Both the position numbers and the translations under genes were made by a program. Positions 1 through 8,031 of a stretch of 64,000 nucleotides of DNA are shown here, piece after piece. The stretch is from assembly GCA_024583055.1 (NCBI GenBank), contig CP102145.1, forward strand, positions 372,001 to 436,000. The letters are read 5' to 3'. The notes below the pieces were generated by a model. That model was not told the origin of the DNA. It was given only the letters and a program-made list of their open reading frames with translations, and searched no databases. Position 1 is the first letter of the stretch. Each line of letters begins with the position of its first letter. This DNA is from Streptococcus suis (GTDB taxonomy: Bacteria > Bacillota > Bacilli > Lactobacillales > Streptococcaceae).

Positions 1-975
1 TAGCTTTGTCGCACCCATTACCTTAACCGCTGTCACATAATCTCTACAGAATATTTTAAAATCATCCGCATATCTTACGATATACATTTCTTTTAAGTCG
101 GTTTTTGCTCTGAGCTTGTTCCATTTCTGCGTTCGGTCTATTGTGAGTATGTTTCCCTCGTTATCAACCTTTGTAAACTCGTAGCCTGTACTTCCCTCTT
201 TGATTTTGAACATTTCCCACTGATTAGCAACCCACCAGTCCAGTTCATTCAACACTACATTAGCTAATAGCGGAGATAGAATACCACCTTGAGGTGTACC
301 TGTTTCTGGTGTGATGACGATATCTTTGAATAGAATATCTGCTTTTAACATTTGCTTGATTATCATAATCAGCTTTCTGTCCTGTACTCCCAATCCCCAT
401 AACTGACGGATAAGTTTTGAGTGGTCAATATTATCAAAGAATCCTGTAATGTCTACATCTACAACAAAGTGCAGATTTTGTATTTGTGCCATTTTATAGC
501 ACTGTGCTATTGCGTTCTGTGTAGACCTGTACGGTCTGAAACCATTGTTTCTTTCGTGAAACTTAGCTTCACAGATTGGCTCTAACACCTGTAAGACACA
601 CTGTTGTATCAGTCTGTCCCAAATACTCGGAATTCCAAGAGGTCTTGTCTTTCCATTATCTTTCGGGATTTCTACTCGTCTAATTTTCTTTGGTTGATAA
701 TAGTTCAACTTGTTTCTGATGGTTTTTATGACCATTTCGATAGGTAATTTCTGTATTTCTACAATCGTTTTACCATCTGTACCAGGAGTTTTACTCCCGT
801 TATTTTTACAGATATTTCGATATGCAAGTATGATGTTTTGTTCAGAGACAATCATTGGCATGAGCCTATCAAATCTCTTACCGTTCAGGCTATCTTCATA
901 AAGCTGATAACCTATTTCTTTAGCGTCATACCTTTCTGCATTTCGTTCTGCTTTATTTACAATTCGTTTTGCCAT
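1..975 (-). CDS. ltrA: Group II intron reverse transcriptase/maturase (partial, C-terminus off window)
   Basis: The ATG at 975 follows AAGGAG nine bases upstream and opens an uninterrupted frame of 325 codons to the window edge. The protein copies the intron RNA during retrohoming and helps it splice. Visible reverse-transcriptase motifs are the early IPKDNGKTRPLGIPSIWDR block, the VDVDITGFFDNIDH block, TPQGGILSPLLANVVL and the catalytic YADD box in IVRYADDFKIF. The X/maturase and endonuclease domains would lie beyond the left edge. No internal stop is seen, so the intron may be active. I did not assign an intron subclass. Confidence 0.93.
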   Translation of the reverse strand, partial: MAKRIVNKAERNAERYDAKEIGYQLYEDSLNGKRFDRLMPMIVSEQNIILAYRNICKNNGSKTPGTDGKTIVEIQKLPIEMVIKTIRNKLNYYQPKKIRRVEIPKDNGKTRPLGIPSIWDRLIQQCVLQVLEPICEAKFHERNNGFRPYRSTQNAIAQCYKMAQIQNLHFVVDVDITGFFDNIDHSKLIRQLWGLGVQDRKLIMIIKQMLKADILFKDIVITPETGTPQGGILSPLLANVVLNELDWWVANQWEMFKIKEGSTGYEFTKVDNEGNILTIDRTQKWNKLRAKTDLKEMYIVRYADDFKIFCRDYVTAVKVMGATKL

Positions 976-1782
976 AGTAACCAACTCCTTATCGGAGAAT
1001 GATTTTTTCTTAGTCGCACCACGACAGCTATGAAAATCTCCTTTTGGTGATTACTATATAGACATGAAAGAAAATTTAGTATCGGCTTGTGGCTATCCCT
1101 CCACCGCTTATTATCACGGTTTCTTTGGTACTGTGCCACTACTCTCACAACCACAAATGCACTTATTGTAGAAAATGTTCTTTCAGACTTTTCATTTTCG
1201 ATACAACTACGGTACTTTGTCGCTGATACAGTCAGCTCCCGTATTGGTTGCTTTCCACGTTCCACATAACTTAGGATTGTTACCACTTAGGTCATTCCTT
1301 TAGCCCTGCAAGTATTATCTTCAAGACTTTTCTCAAGATACCTGTGTCCTGTAAACACAGAGGGTATTTCATACTAACAACTTTTACTTTACCCCACTTG
1401 CGTACCCACTGGTACACTGGCATTTCTACCAGCCATTCGTTTAGAGCCGTACATTCGGAATTTTGTCAGACCGCCTATTTGGTCATTCTAACCATATGGC
1501 AACCCCGCCCGCACTGTCACACACAACACCTACCTCTAGGTATCTTTCCTAGTATTTCTACTTTAGGGTGTGCTTCGCACGACTTCTCCGAGCTTATAAC
1601 CTTAGTCGTCTGTATTCAACTAACGCTATTCGAAGTATTAGCGAATTCCCTTCTGGGCGTTACCCCTTCATTTGAAATTTTAGTTATGCAGTTCTCTAAA
1701 ACCACATTATTAAATTATTTGTGACTTTAGGCTACGCTTTTGTCGGTTATTCCTACCGCTTTGGGCGTAGAACGTGTCACAC
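1..1782 (-). mobile_element. Group II intron (5' part; 3' end beyond the window)
   Basis: The intron lies on the minus strand inside the coupling-protein gene. Its proposed first base is the complement of 1782: the sequence there reads GTGTGACACG, matching the GTGYG 5' boundary of bacterial group II introns, and the host reading frame loses family similarity exactly at this point. About 800 bases without a convincing gene (976-1782) precede the maturase gene, as expected for ribozyme domains I-III with the ORF in domain IV. Domains V and VI and the 3' splice site lie off the left edge, so the exon junction cannot be verified here. Confidence 0.85.
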
Positions 1783-3058
1783 CATTCGCAAACTCATCCA
1801 GATAGCTTCTAACATGAATCGGCAGTTGCCCTTTAAAGTCCACATCAGCCTGTCTGGTCAAAGTGGAGAAAACCGTAGAGAAAAATAATGCAGATAGAAA
1901 ACGAAAGGTCGTATCATTATCTGGAATAACAAGATATACCATGGTCTTTTGAGTGCCCCACGTTTTCAAATCCATAGTGTCTTTTTGCGTCAAATCAATC
2001 ACCGATTGAATATTAAAAAGGGCGAACTTAGCGGTCGTCACAGCAATGACCGAATCCAAGGTCTTGTCCTTGTAGTTCTGAAAATCCGCCCAGTTTCTCA
2101 TGGTAAAGTTCCCATGACCGTATTTTTTAGCGTAATCTTCAAACAGGACTTCAAGAACACTTTTGTCCTGATTGTCTCCCTTTGATAAGAGTTTGATGAG
2201 TTTCCCAATCTCAGAAAAGGCTGGATAACGGCCACGCTTACGTCTTGCTTCCTGCTCTTGCTTGGAACTTCCTGGAGGATTGTAAAAATCTACCAAATAA
2301 GAGGCAATAGCTCTCACCAATGTCATGGAAGCCTCGTCCCAAAATGGATCACTGCGAGAGCCAGACCCACGGGTATTGTTAAAATAGACCGTTAACATGC
2401 GGTTCAAATCATTCTCTGTTTCTACATAACGAAAGGGATTAAAACCGTCTGAATTGGTCATATTAACCAAGTCTAAAACCTTGACCTGATAACCGTTTTC
2501 TAAAAAGAGCTTGCCTGTCTTTTCAGCCAAATGGTCTTTCGGATCTACGACAATATTGGAACAATTAAGTTGGATAAGGTTGGGTTTCACAAAGCGAAAG
2601 GTCTTACCTGCCCCAGAACCCCCAATGACAATCAAATTTTTATTTCGGTCAAACTGGGGTTTCTTCTTTTCCAACAAGGTTAGACGAACATCACGAGCCA
2701 AAATCGTGTCATTGAAAGGATTCTTACTGTAAAAGTTCCGCTTTTCCTTACTGGTTCCAAATCGTGCAGAACCGTATTCTTCCCCTTCTCGATAGACTTT
2801 CTGTCCTGTCGATACATAAAGATAGACTAGTGTGATCGTTAGTATTCCAAGGATAAAGGCAAGAAGAGATTTTTGAGTAAAGGAAAATAGCCATAAAGGA
2901 TTGAAAACCTGATTTAACCCATCTCCTAAGAGGTAGGCAATACGTTCCATAGGTGGGGCATTGGTTAAACTATCATAGAGTAGGGTTAGACGATGGCAGA
3001 AATAGCCAAAGGCGAGACCCAAGAGTCCAAAGACAAATGCTTTTTGCCTGGAATACAT
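1783..3058 (-). CDS. virD4: VirD4/TraG-family type IV coupling protein, 5' exon interrupted by intron
   Basis: This is the ATPase that brings the relaxase-bound DNA to the conjugative type IV secretion channel at the membrane. Two N-terminal membrane segments (about residues 5-24 and 60-82) are followed by Walker A GGSGAGKT and later TraD/TraG motifs ending at SYLDEFAN. The family normally continues with a further 150 or so residues (Walker B and after), but here the group II intron begins, and an unspliced message would end 18 codons later at 1727. Function therefore depends on intron splicing. The ATG overlaps the stop of the upstream DUF3801 gene (TAATG), which suggests translational coupling. 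Confidence 0.88.
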
Positions 3059-3546
3059 TACAAGGTCACCTCCTTGGTTTTGACTGCCGAAGGTTCTGTC
3101 ACTCTAATTTTCTCTTTGGCCAGTTCTATCTCTTGATCCAAGGTTTTATCAAAGGTTAAACCTTCTAGCTTCTCTGGATTAGACATCAGTTTCTTCAACA
3201 ATTCATCCAAGTGATGATCGAGCAAGGTCTTATCCTTGGCAAAAAAGTAGAGATAGTCTTTTTGCCAACTAATTGCGATTGGCAGTTTTTCTGACTCCAT
3301 TAACTCCTTGAATTTCTCAACATCAATTGGCTTATCTAGGATGTCTTTACTAACATCAATCGCTTCAATGGCGTAAGGACTTAGAAGGAGTTCTTCCAGT
3401 TTTTGAACCCCAATCTTATAAGCTGAATCTTGAGCCAAGGCTTGCCTAGCCGACCATTCTAAGAGCTTTAAGAGGGTTCTAACTGTCAATAAACTACTTC
3501 TTTCCACGTATTGCATCGCTTGACGTTCTTGTTGTTCAGATGACAT
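3058..3546 (-). CDS. DUF3801/PcfB-like conjugation protein
   Basis: A 162-residue protein starts at the ATG at 3546, chosen because AGGAGG lies just upstream; a longer frame to 3627 has no such site. It resembles the DUF3801 (PcfB-type) proteins encoded immediately before coupling proteins in Gram-positive conjugative elements, where PcfB acts as an accessory of the relaxase and coupling protein. The protein is charged, without membrane segments, and its stop overlaps the virD4 start. The family call comes from sequence pattern and position; the precise role here is inferred. Confidence 0.7.
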   Translation of the reverse strand: MSSEQQERQAMQYVERSSLLTVRTLLKLLEWSARQALAQDSAYKIGVQKLEELLLSPYAIEAIDVSKDILDKPIDVEKFKELMESEKLPIAISWQKDYLYFFAKDKTLLDHHLDELLKKLMSNPEKLEGLTFDKTLDQEIELAKEKIRVTEPSAVKTKEVTL

Positions 3547-3623
3547 GGTGACCTCCTCTTTTTTTCGATTCCCTATCAAACATAAGGTGTTTCCATAATA
3601 CGGAAACACTCTTGATTTTGGTA

Positions 3624-4214
3624 TCACAAGAAAGTTACGACATAAGCCAAACTATTCCAAAGTAAATGTAAGATGATTGCCGTCATACAATCAGTTTTCA
3701 ATCGAACAGCAGCCAAGGTCAAGCCAAGACAGCTATAGATGAGCCAACTCCCTAACTGATTGGGGCTATGGGATAGAACAAAGAGAAAACTGGTCACGCC
3801 TATTTGTACAAAAGGGAATATCAATTTTTCCCACAGCAATTGCCTATAAACAATTTCTTCAAGGATACTTGCATTGGCCAGAAACAATAAAAAGATAACA
3901 TAAGGAACCTGTTTTCCTACTTGTACCAATACCGCTTGATTCCTAGTCTGACCTGGAAATAGGAAGCTGATGAAGACTGCAAAAGCAACCATAGCCACAA
4001 AGCCAAGAAGCAACCAACTTAGGCGATTTTGTACGCCCACAATTTTTAATTGAACAGTTTTATGACGGGCAATCTCTAAGCAAGTCACACTTAATAGGAC
4101 CAATTGTAGCAAGACTATTCCCTCTATTGTCAGATACTCTTTCAGGTATAAACTCACCAGAAGACCGTTAAGCTGTATAGCTAGATAAAACAACACTATC
4201 CTTATCATTGCCAC
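3624..4214 (-). CDS. CPBP-family intramembrane metalloprotease
   Basis: A 196-residue multi-spanning membrane protein with the Abi/CPBP (CAAX-protease-like) signature: EEIVYRQ (EExxxR motif) near residue 120, HSPNQLGSW, and the C-terminal HLLWNSLAY. These supply the glutamates and histidines that bind the metal in this superfamily. It sits inside the conjugation operon, and its start overlaps the end of the preceding 81-residue gene. Related proteins handle bacteriocin immunity, peptide maturation or abortive phenotypes; the substrate here is unknown. Confidence 0.8.
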   Translation of the reverse strand: MAMIRIVLFYLAIQLNGLLVSLYLKEYLTIEGIVLLQLVLLSVTCLEIARHKTVQLKIVGVQNRLSWLLLGFVAMVAFAVFISFLFPGQTRNQAVLVQVGKQVPYVIFLLFLANASILEEIVYRQLLWEKLIFPFVQIGVTSFLFVLSHSPNQLGSWLIYSCLGLTLAAVRLKTDCMTAIILHLLWNSLAYVVTFL

Positions 4215-4444
4215 CTCTTGAATAAATCTTCATAATCAATGTCTAAGACTAGAACGATTCGCTCAACCCATCTTGTTTGTGGCATCAGGCGATTGGATTT
4301 GTAATGTCGCAGTTTTTGATAGAGGCGATTAAACTCACTGGGATAGACATATTGACCTTTGAATACCTTTCGAGCTAGTTCTGCCCAAGTGATTTCTCTT
4401 TCTGAGAGTATGATTTCTAAATTATCCCAAAATCGTTCATTCAT
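4205..4444 (-). CDS. Small HTH-like ICE protein, unknown function
   Basis: A 79-residue protein if translation begins at the ATG at 4444; a GTG two codons upstream is the alternative. Residues 10-30 (SEREITWAELARKVF) look like the first helices of an XRE-type helix-turn-helix, and the C-terminal half ends in a region rich in acidic and aromatic residues. It lies between the Spx-like gene and the CPBP protease, with two or fewer bases on the upstream side and a 10-base overlap downstream, so the genes are probably co-transcribed. The DNA-binding role is a guess from this weak motif. Confidence 0.6.
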   Translation of the reverse strand: MNERFWDNLEIILSEREITWAELARKVFKGQYVYPSEFNRLYQKLRHYKSNRLMPQTRWVERIVLVLDIDYEDLFKRWQ

Positions 4445-4452
4445 CTTCACAC

Positions 4453-4842
4453 CTACCCTGTCACTTGTTTCATCAGACTAGCCTGAAACAGCTCTTCTTT
4501 TACTTGTCTGGGAAGAAAGGTACGCACTTCGTCTAGCCCAATAGCTGGATAGACATGATTCTGACAAACAATGAGTGGCAACCGAAGATTCTGGTCTGGC
4601 TTTTGGAGAATGAGCTGAATCATCTCATTCAAACTTATCGAATATTGACGTTTAAAGCGAAGAAATCGTGGCGACAGCAACTCAAAACAATCCGTGGTTT
4701 TGGCAAAGAGTGACAGTAAGATTTCACGGTTTACATCACACGCTTTTGTACAACGATAAGTCACCCCATAGGTCGTCAAAATGGTTAGTAAATCTTGATT
4801 TGTATTGGCATTATTTCCTAGATATACCTCAAGCATAGGCAC
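4453..4842 (-). CDS. Spx/ArsC-family thioredoxin-fold protein
   Basis: A 129-residue protein. The start (LEVYLGNN, then LLTILTTYGVTYRCTKA) and the end (LRLPLIVCQN...VRTFLPRQ) follow the ArsC/Spx pattern: an N-terminal strand with a cysteine-site loop, a helical middle, and a conserved PLIV strand. The canonical CxxC or CxxS at the first loop is missing (GNNANTN), so an arsenate reductase role is unlikely, and an RNA-polymerase-binding Spx-like role would be the alternative. It belongs to the ICE operon, four bases downstream of the previous gene. Confidence 0.62.
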   Translation of the reverse strand: MPMLEVYLGNNANTNQDLLTILTTYGVTYRCTKACDVNREILLSLFAKTTDCFELLSPRFLRFKRQYSISLNEMIQLILQKPDQNLRLPLIVCQNHVYPAIGLDEVRTFLPRQVKEELFQASLMKQVTG

Positions 4843-4846
4843 CTCC

Positions 4847-5275
4847 TTATAGGATTAGGCTATTTTCAACTGTTGGTTCAGGAGTTGAGAAATAGCGACT
4901 CATATCAATGGGCATCCGTCCTTCACCAAAGCACTTGACTATCACTAAAGTCGTTAAAATGCCATCCTTTCCTCTAGCAGAATAATTTTCACCAAAGGCA
5001 CGAAAGGCCAAGTGATTGTCTTTCGTCAATAATGTATCTACACCATTTTTAATATCCCTAGTTTCCATAAAATCCGAAATTCGATGAAGATTGGATTCGT
5101 AGAATAGGGGATCATTCATCTCTTTGTGGTAATCATCTTCAAAAGTCACCTCAAAGTCACAATCAAAATTGGGGAGCGACAGTATCTTTTGTAATAACTG
5201 ATTGGTTTCAACTTGGTGAATATGTTCATCTAATTCAGTACACTCTAGGATACTTTTCTTATGTAGTAGATTCAT
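4847..5275 (-). CDS. ICE hypothetical protein downstream of methyltransferase
   Basis: A 142-residue acidic protein of unrecognised family. The ATG at 5275 is preferred because GGAAG precedes it; a longer frame (to 5323) would begin well inside the methyltransferase gene. It overlaps the end of the methyltransferase gene by 17 bases, which suggests translational coupling. No membrane segment, signal peptide or catalytic motif is visible. Its constant neighbours, methyltransferase and Spx-like gene, suggest it belongs to the conserved ICE backbone rather than to cargo. Confidence 0.7.
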   Translation of the reverse strand: MNLLHKKSILECTELDEHIHQVETNQLLQKILSLPNFDCDFEVTFEDDYHKEMNDPLFYESNLHRISDFMETRDIKNGVDTLLTKDNHLAFRAFGENYSARGKDGILTTLVIVKCFGEGRMPIDMSRYFSTPEPTVENSLIL

Positions 5276-6614
5276 GTTTTTCTTCCTCTTCCGTTCTTCT
5301 AAATTCTCTCGCAATGGCTTCAATAACTGTGACAGTCACGCTATTGCCGGCCTGTTTGTATAGTTGGCTCTTACTAGAAACACTCTCTGCTCTTTCATAA
5401 GCCCAGTCAGGAAAGCCTTGAAGTCTGAAACACTCTCTTGGTGTCAGTCGTCTTATTCTCAGGCGATAAAGTTTCCCCTCTAAGACAATACCTGTGACTT
5501 CATACCACTTATCCTGTCGATATTCCAGAGCAGCAACCACCACTCCCATATTGTCTGAAGTTGTCAAGGTATTGGATATTCCCTTTCCCACTCGTCCCCT
5601 ACGTTTGGTTGAGTCTGGATAAGCCAGATTGACAGAATCTCCAAGAGTTGCCTTTGCGTACCCTTTTTTTGTGGCTTCCTTGATTTTCAGAAATGGCAGC
5701 TCCTCCCTCAGCAAAATCTTTGGCACCTTGTCTCCACCTTGCATGGTGGTCAAAGTCGGTGACAAGCCAGAAGTGTCGAATACTCTTCCAGTCTGGTCAA
5801 AGCTAGTCGGCAGATTTCCTGCTACAACAACTCCGTGTCTGTCTTGACTGGTCAAAGTAAACATAGGGTCTTGATTGTCCTTAAATCGACGACCATGTTG
5901 CCGTTTTTCTAGTCTATCTGGTGTTAAGACTGGAATGGCGATTTTAGCTCCCTCTCCTTTACCTCTTGTTAGTGTAGGAGCAAGTCCACTCGTCAGATAG
6001 ACTTCACCATTCAAACCACGTTTAGAGGGATTGATATTTCCTAGCCTTTCAAGATGAGCTGGGCTGTTTTCTCTTCTGAGAGGAAATATGAATCTGGAAC
6101 GGTATCTTCTAGAATGTCCGATAATAAAGACCCGCTCTCTGTTTTGCGGGACTTGGAAGTCCTTACTGTTAAGCACCTGCCATTCGACATCATACCCCAG
6201 TTCATCCAACGTGGAGAGGATTGTGGCGAACGTCCGTCCCTCGTCGTGATTGAGTAGGCCTTTGACGTTTTCCAAAAATAGAAAACGTGGTTGGATTTGT
6301 TTGGCCGCTCGAGCAATCTCAAAAAAGAGAGTCCCTCGAGTATCTTCAAATCCCAGTCGTCTTCCTGCGAGTGAAAAAGCTTGGCAAGGAAATCCCCCGC
6401 AGATGATGTCGACTTGCCCTCTAAATTGTCTAAAGTCATGGTCTGTGACCTCTTTAATATCATGGTATTCTATTTCCCCTTCTGTGTTAAACATGGCTTT
6501 ATAAGATGTTCTGGCAAATTTATCAATTTCACAAAAGCCCAGGCATTTATGACCCTGTGATTCCATCCCTAGTCTAAAACCGCCTATCCCAGCAAATAAA
6601 TCTAAAAATTTCAT
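5259..6614 (-). CDS. dcm: DNA (cytosine-5-)-methyltransferase
   Basis: A 451-residue C5-cytosine methyltransferase, complete by motif content. Visible motifs are FAGIGGFRLG (motif I, S-adenosylmethionine), GGFPCQAFSLAGRR (motif IV with the catalytic cysteine), FLENVKGL (motif VI, the ENV triplet), QNRERVFIIG (motif VIII), a long target-recognition region and KQAGNSVTV (motif X). No restriction nuclease is adjacent, so it is an orphan methylase. On conjugative elements these may shield the incoming DNA from host restriction; that role is inferred. The stop overlaps the start of the next ICE gene. Confidence 0.95.
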   Translation of the reverse strand: MKFLDLFAGIGGFRLGMESQGHKCLGFCEIDKFARTSYKAMFNTEGEIEYHDIKEVTDHDFRQFRGQVDIICGGFPCQAFSLAGRRLGFEDTRGTLFFEIARAAKQIQPRFLFLENVKGLLNHDEGRTFATILSTLDELGYDVEWQVLNSKDFQVPQNRERVFIIGHSRRYRSRFIFPLRRENSPAHLERLGNINPSKRGLNGEVYLTSGLAPTLTRGKGEGAKIAIPVLTPDRLEKRQHGRRFKDNQDPMFTLTSQDRHGVVVAGNLPTSFDQTGRVFDTSGLSPTLTTMQGGDKVPKILLREELPFLKIKEATKKGYAKATLGDSVNLAYPDSTKRRGRVGKGISNTLTTSDNMGVVVAALEYRQDKWYEVTGIVLEGKLYRLRIRRLTPRECFRLQGFPDWAYERAESVSSKSQLYKQAGNSVTVTVIEAIAREFRRTEEEEKHESTT

Positions 6615-6665
6615 TTTTCCTCTCTTTCCAACTAAAAAAGTGCCTTACACTTGTAAAACTCTTGC

Positions 6666-6761
6666 TTATATATGTTCATCCATTTCTGGTGCACGGATGA
6701 TTTCAACAATCAAAATGACGATAGAAATCAGATAGATTTCACCTAGTATCCACCAAATCAA
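6666..6761 (-). CDS. Small membrane peptide, 31 residues, TTG start
   Basis: A short ORF reading MIWWILGEIYLI at its start, hydrophobic to about residue 22 and with a charged tail (RAPEMDEHI). It begins at TTG 6761, nine bases after a full AGGAGGTGAT Shine-Dalgarno that lies inside the last codons of repA. The strong ribosome site and a stop-start spacing of one base from repA argue that it is translated. The function is unknown; a one-pass membrane peptide is the only structural statement possible. Confidence 0.6.
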   Translation of the reverse strand: MIWWILGEIYLISIVILIVEIIRAPEMDEHI

Positions 6762-6762
6762 C

Positions 6763-7581
6763 TTAATCACCTCCTTTTACTTCTTGTCGTCTCAGTTGCT
6801 TGGTCCACTCTGACAGCACACCATTAAATACGTATTCAGCTATTACTTCCGCTGACCGAGCAAATCGCATATGTTCCAATGCATACTGATAACGGTCACT
6901 AAAATAAATCATGGCATAGTCACTAGCCGACTGAGATAGACCTGTCTGTCTTAACTGGTCATGAACCAAACCCCAAATATAATCTCGATCGTACTTGGTC
7001 ACGCCATCGACTTTTGAAGTAAAGTTCTCTTCTTGTTTCTCATCTACTTGCTGCCTCTCCTCCTCGTCCTCAATAAGGAAATCACTCCCTTTAGTTTCAC
7101 TATATTTAGTCTCACTTCCTTCAGTCTCACTAGGGGCTGAATTTAAGACCGGCCCCGTCTTTCTTTGAGACCCCCCTAGTGTTTTTTTAACACTAGCCCC
7201 GTCTGTATGTAAGACTGGGGTAGTTTCATGTTCTAATTCCCCCAAGTAAATTTTATTTGCCATTCGACCTCTTTCACTAGAGGACTGTTGGACTTCATCA
7301 ATTAAGCCATAGTCACGTAAGTTTTTTTTGATTGAAAGTAATTTTGACTTTGAACAGCCTAATAGTGCCATCAGATTTGAATTGGAATAAATCAAATAAA
7401 TAGCCCCATCCTCATCAATCCAACCTTTACTCAAAGACAACTCCAACCGATCTTTTAAAACCGCGTAGGCTACCTTAACCTCCAGCTTCATATCCTTATA
7501 ACGTTCACTCTCAAACAAGACTTTTGGGAGTTTATAATAACGCTCTGATGTCTGATACTGATTAGCGGTAATACGTTTCAT
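6763..7581 (-). CDS. repA: RepA_N-type replication initiator protein
   Basis: A 272-residue protein whose first 120 residues (YYKLPKVLFE, then MKLEVKVAYAVLKDRLELS, then LMALLGCSKSKLLSIKKNL) match the winged-helix RepA N-terminal domain found in plasmid and ICE initiators. The middle is a variable Ser/Thr/Glu-rich linker, and the C-terminal 70 residues form a second small domain. ICESa2603-type elements carry a gene of this kind at the end that abuts rplL, and that is where it lies relative to the att core. It probably supports autonomous replication of the excised ICE. A 55-residue ORF precedes it and a 31-residue ORF follows. Confidence 0.85.
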   Translation of the reverse strand: MKRITANQYQTSERYYKLPKVLFESERYKDMKLEVKVAYAVLKDRLELSLSKGWIDEDGAIYLIYSNSNLMALLGCSKSKLLSIKKNLRDYGLIDEVQQSSSERGRMANKIYLGELEHETTPVLHTDGASVKKTLGGSQRKTGPVLNSAPSETEGSETKYSETKGSDFLIEDEEERQQVDEKQEENFTSKVDGVTKYDRDYIWGLVHDQLRQTGLSQSASDYAMIYFSDRYQYALEHMRFARSAEVIAEYVFNGVLSEWTKQLRRQEVKGGD

Positions 7582-7583
7582 GA

Positions 7584-7751
7584 TTATCCCTCCAAGACTA
7601 AAAGTCCAACATTTCCGAATTCATCAAATCGGATTAAACCTACTTGTTCCAATTCATCAACCAGATGAGTTGCTTTCTCAATATCAACTCCTAAAATAGC
7701 CACGAGATGGCACATCACGATTTGGCGTGATGATTTTTCCTTCTTTTGCAT
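7584..7751 (-). CDS. Small winged-helix-like ORF before repA, 55 residues
   Basis: The ATG at 7751 follows GGAGGTAATC, and the frame ends two bases before the repA ATG (TAATCATG), so the two genes are coupled. The sequence SSRQIVMCHLVAILGVDIEK, followed by a helix (ATHLVDELEQVGLIRF) and a short strand (DEFGNVGLLVLEG), looks like a compact winged helix with a beta wing. It is the first gene after the terminator at 7771-7802 and may be the start of the ICE transcription unit. A regulatory role is plausible but unproven. Confidence 0.62.
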   Translation of the reverse strand: MQKKEKSSRQIVMCHLVAILGVDIEKATHLVDELEQVGLIRFDEFGNVGLLVLEG

Positions 7752-7770
7752 GATTACCTCCAAAACGCAA

Positions 7771-7802
7771 AAAAAGGGGTAGACAATTTAATGTCTACCC
7801 CC
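7771..7802 (-). terminator. Rho-independent terminator between att core and ICE operon
   Basis: A perfect 10-bp stem (GGGGTAGACA / TGTCTACCCC) with a 6-base loop is followed, on the minus strand, by seven T residues. It would stop transcripts coming from the neighbouring element before they enter the ICE repA operon. Confidence 0.8.
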
Positions 7803-7820
7803 GAAAATTTATTAAAACAA

Positions 7821-7860
7821 AAATCCTGCCAAAGAATTTTTGGCAGGATTTTTGGCAGGA
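7821..7860. repeat. Hairpin plus extra half-repeat next to att core
   Basis: A 13-bp inverted repeat (AAATCCTGCCAAA / TTTGGCAGGATTT) is followed by a third TTTGGCAGGA copy. It can act as a bidirectional terminator. The triple half-site 90 bases from the att core could also be an arm site for the integrase; that reading is inference. Confidence 0.5.
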
Positions 7861-7950
7861 AACCAAATCAATTTATCAGTTTCTATCAATCGCTTATCGC
7901 TCTCAAAGACTGGTAAATAGGGATTCCGCAATCTAATTATGATGTGACTC

Positions 7951-7965
7951 TTATTTAAGAGTAAC
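7951..7965. other. att core copy (junction of the two tandem elements)
   Basis: TTATTTAAGAGTAAC here is identical to the 15 bases that end rplL (25858-25872). This is the core sequence used by ICESa2603/ICESsu-family integrases at rplL. It marks the shared boundary between the ICE on the left and the 17.9-kb element on the right. Identity stops exactly at both sides of the 15 bases. Confidence 0.9.
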
Positions 7966-8031
7966 ATAAGCAAATCGCTTTTAAACCTTAGTATTATGCA
8001 TTTTTTAGTCAAATATTATTGATAGTGGTCC

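Noticed and set aside
957..1286. 109-codon minus-strand frame
   Set aside because: It lies in the intron ribozyme part and overlaps the true maturase start in another frame; no ribosome site or family pattern.
1344..1724. 126-codon plus-strand frame
   Set aside because: It is antisense to the intron RNA domains; sequence low in protein-like features.
6041..6463. 140-codon frame inside the methyltransferase gene
   Set aside because: It is a shadow of the conserved methyltransferase frame.
7771..7802. Fourth copy of the GGACA/TGTCC operator
   Set aside because: The arms resemble it (GTAGACA/TGTCTAC) but the spacing is six, not five, and a T run shows it is a terminator.
7812..8012. 66-codon frame across the att core
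   Set aside because: It runs through a terminator hairpin and the att core, has no ribosome site and would change with each insertion.
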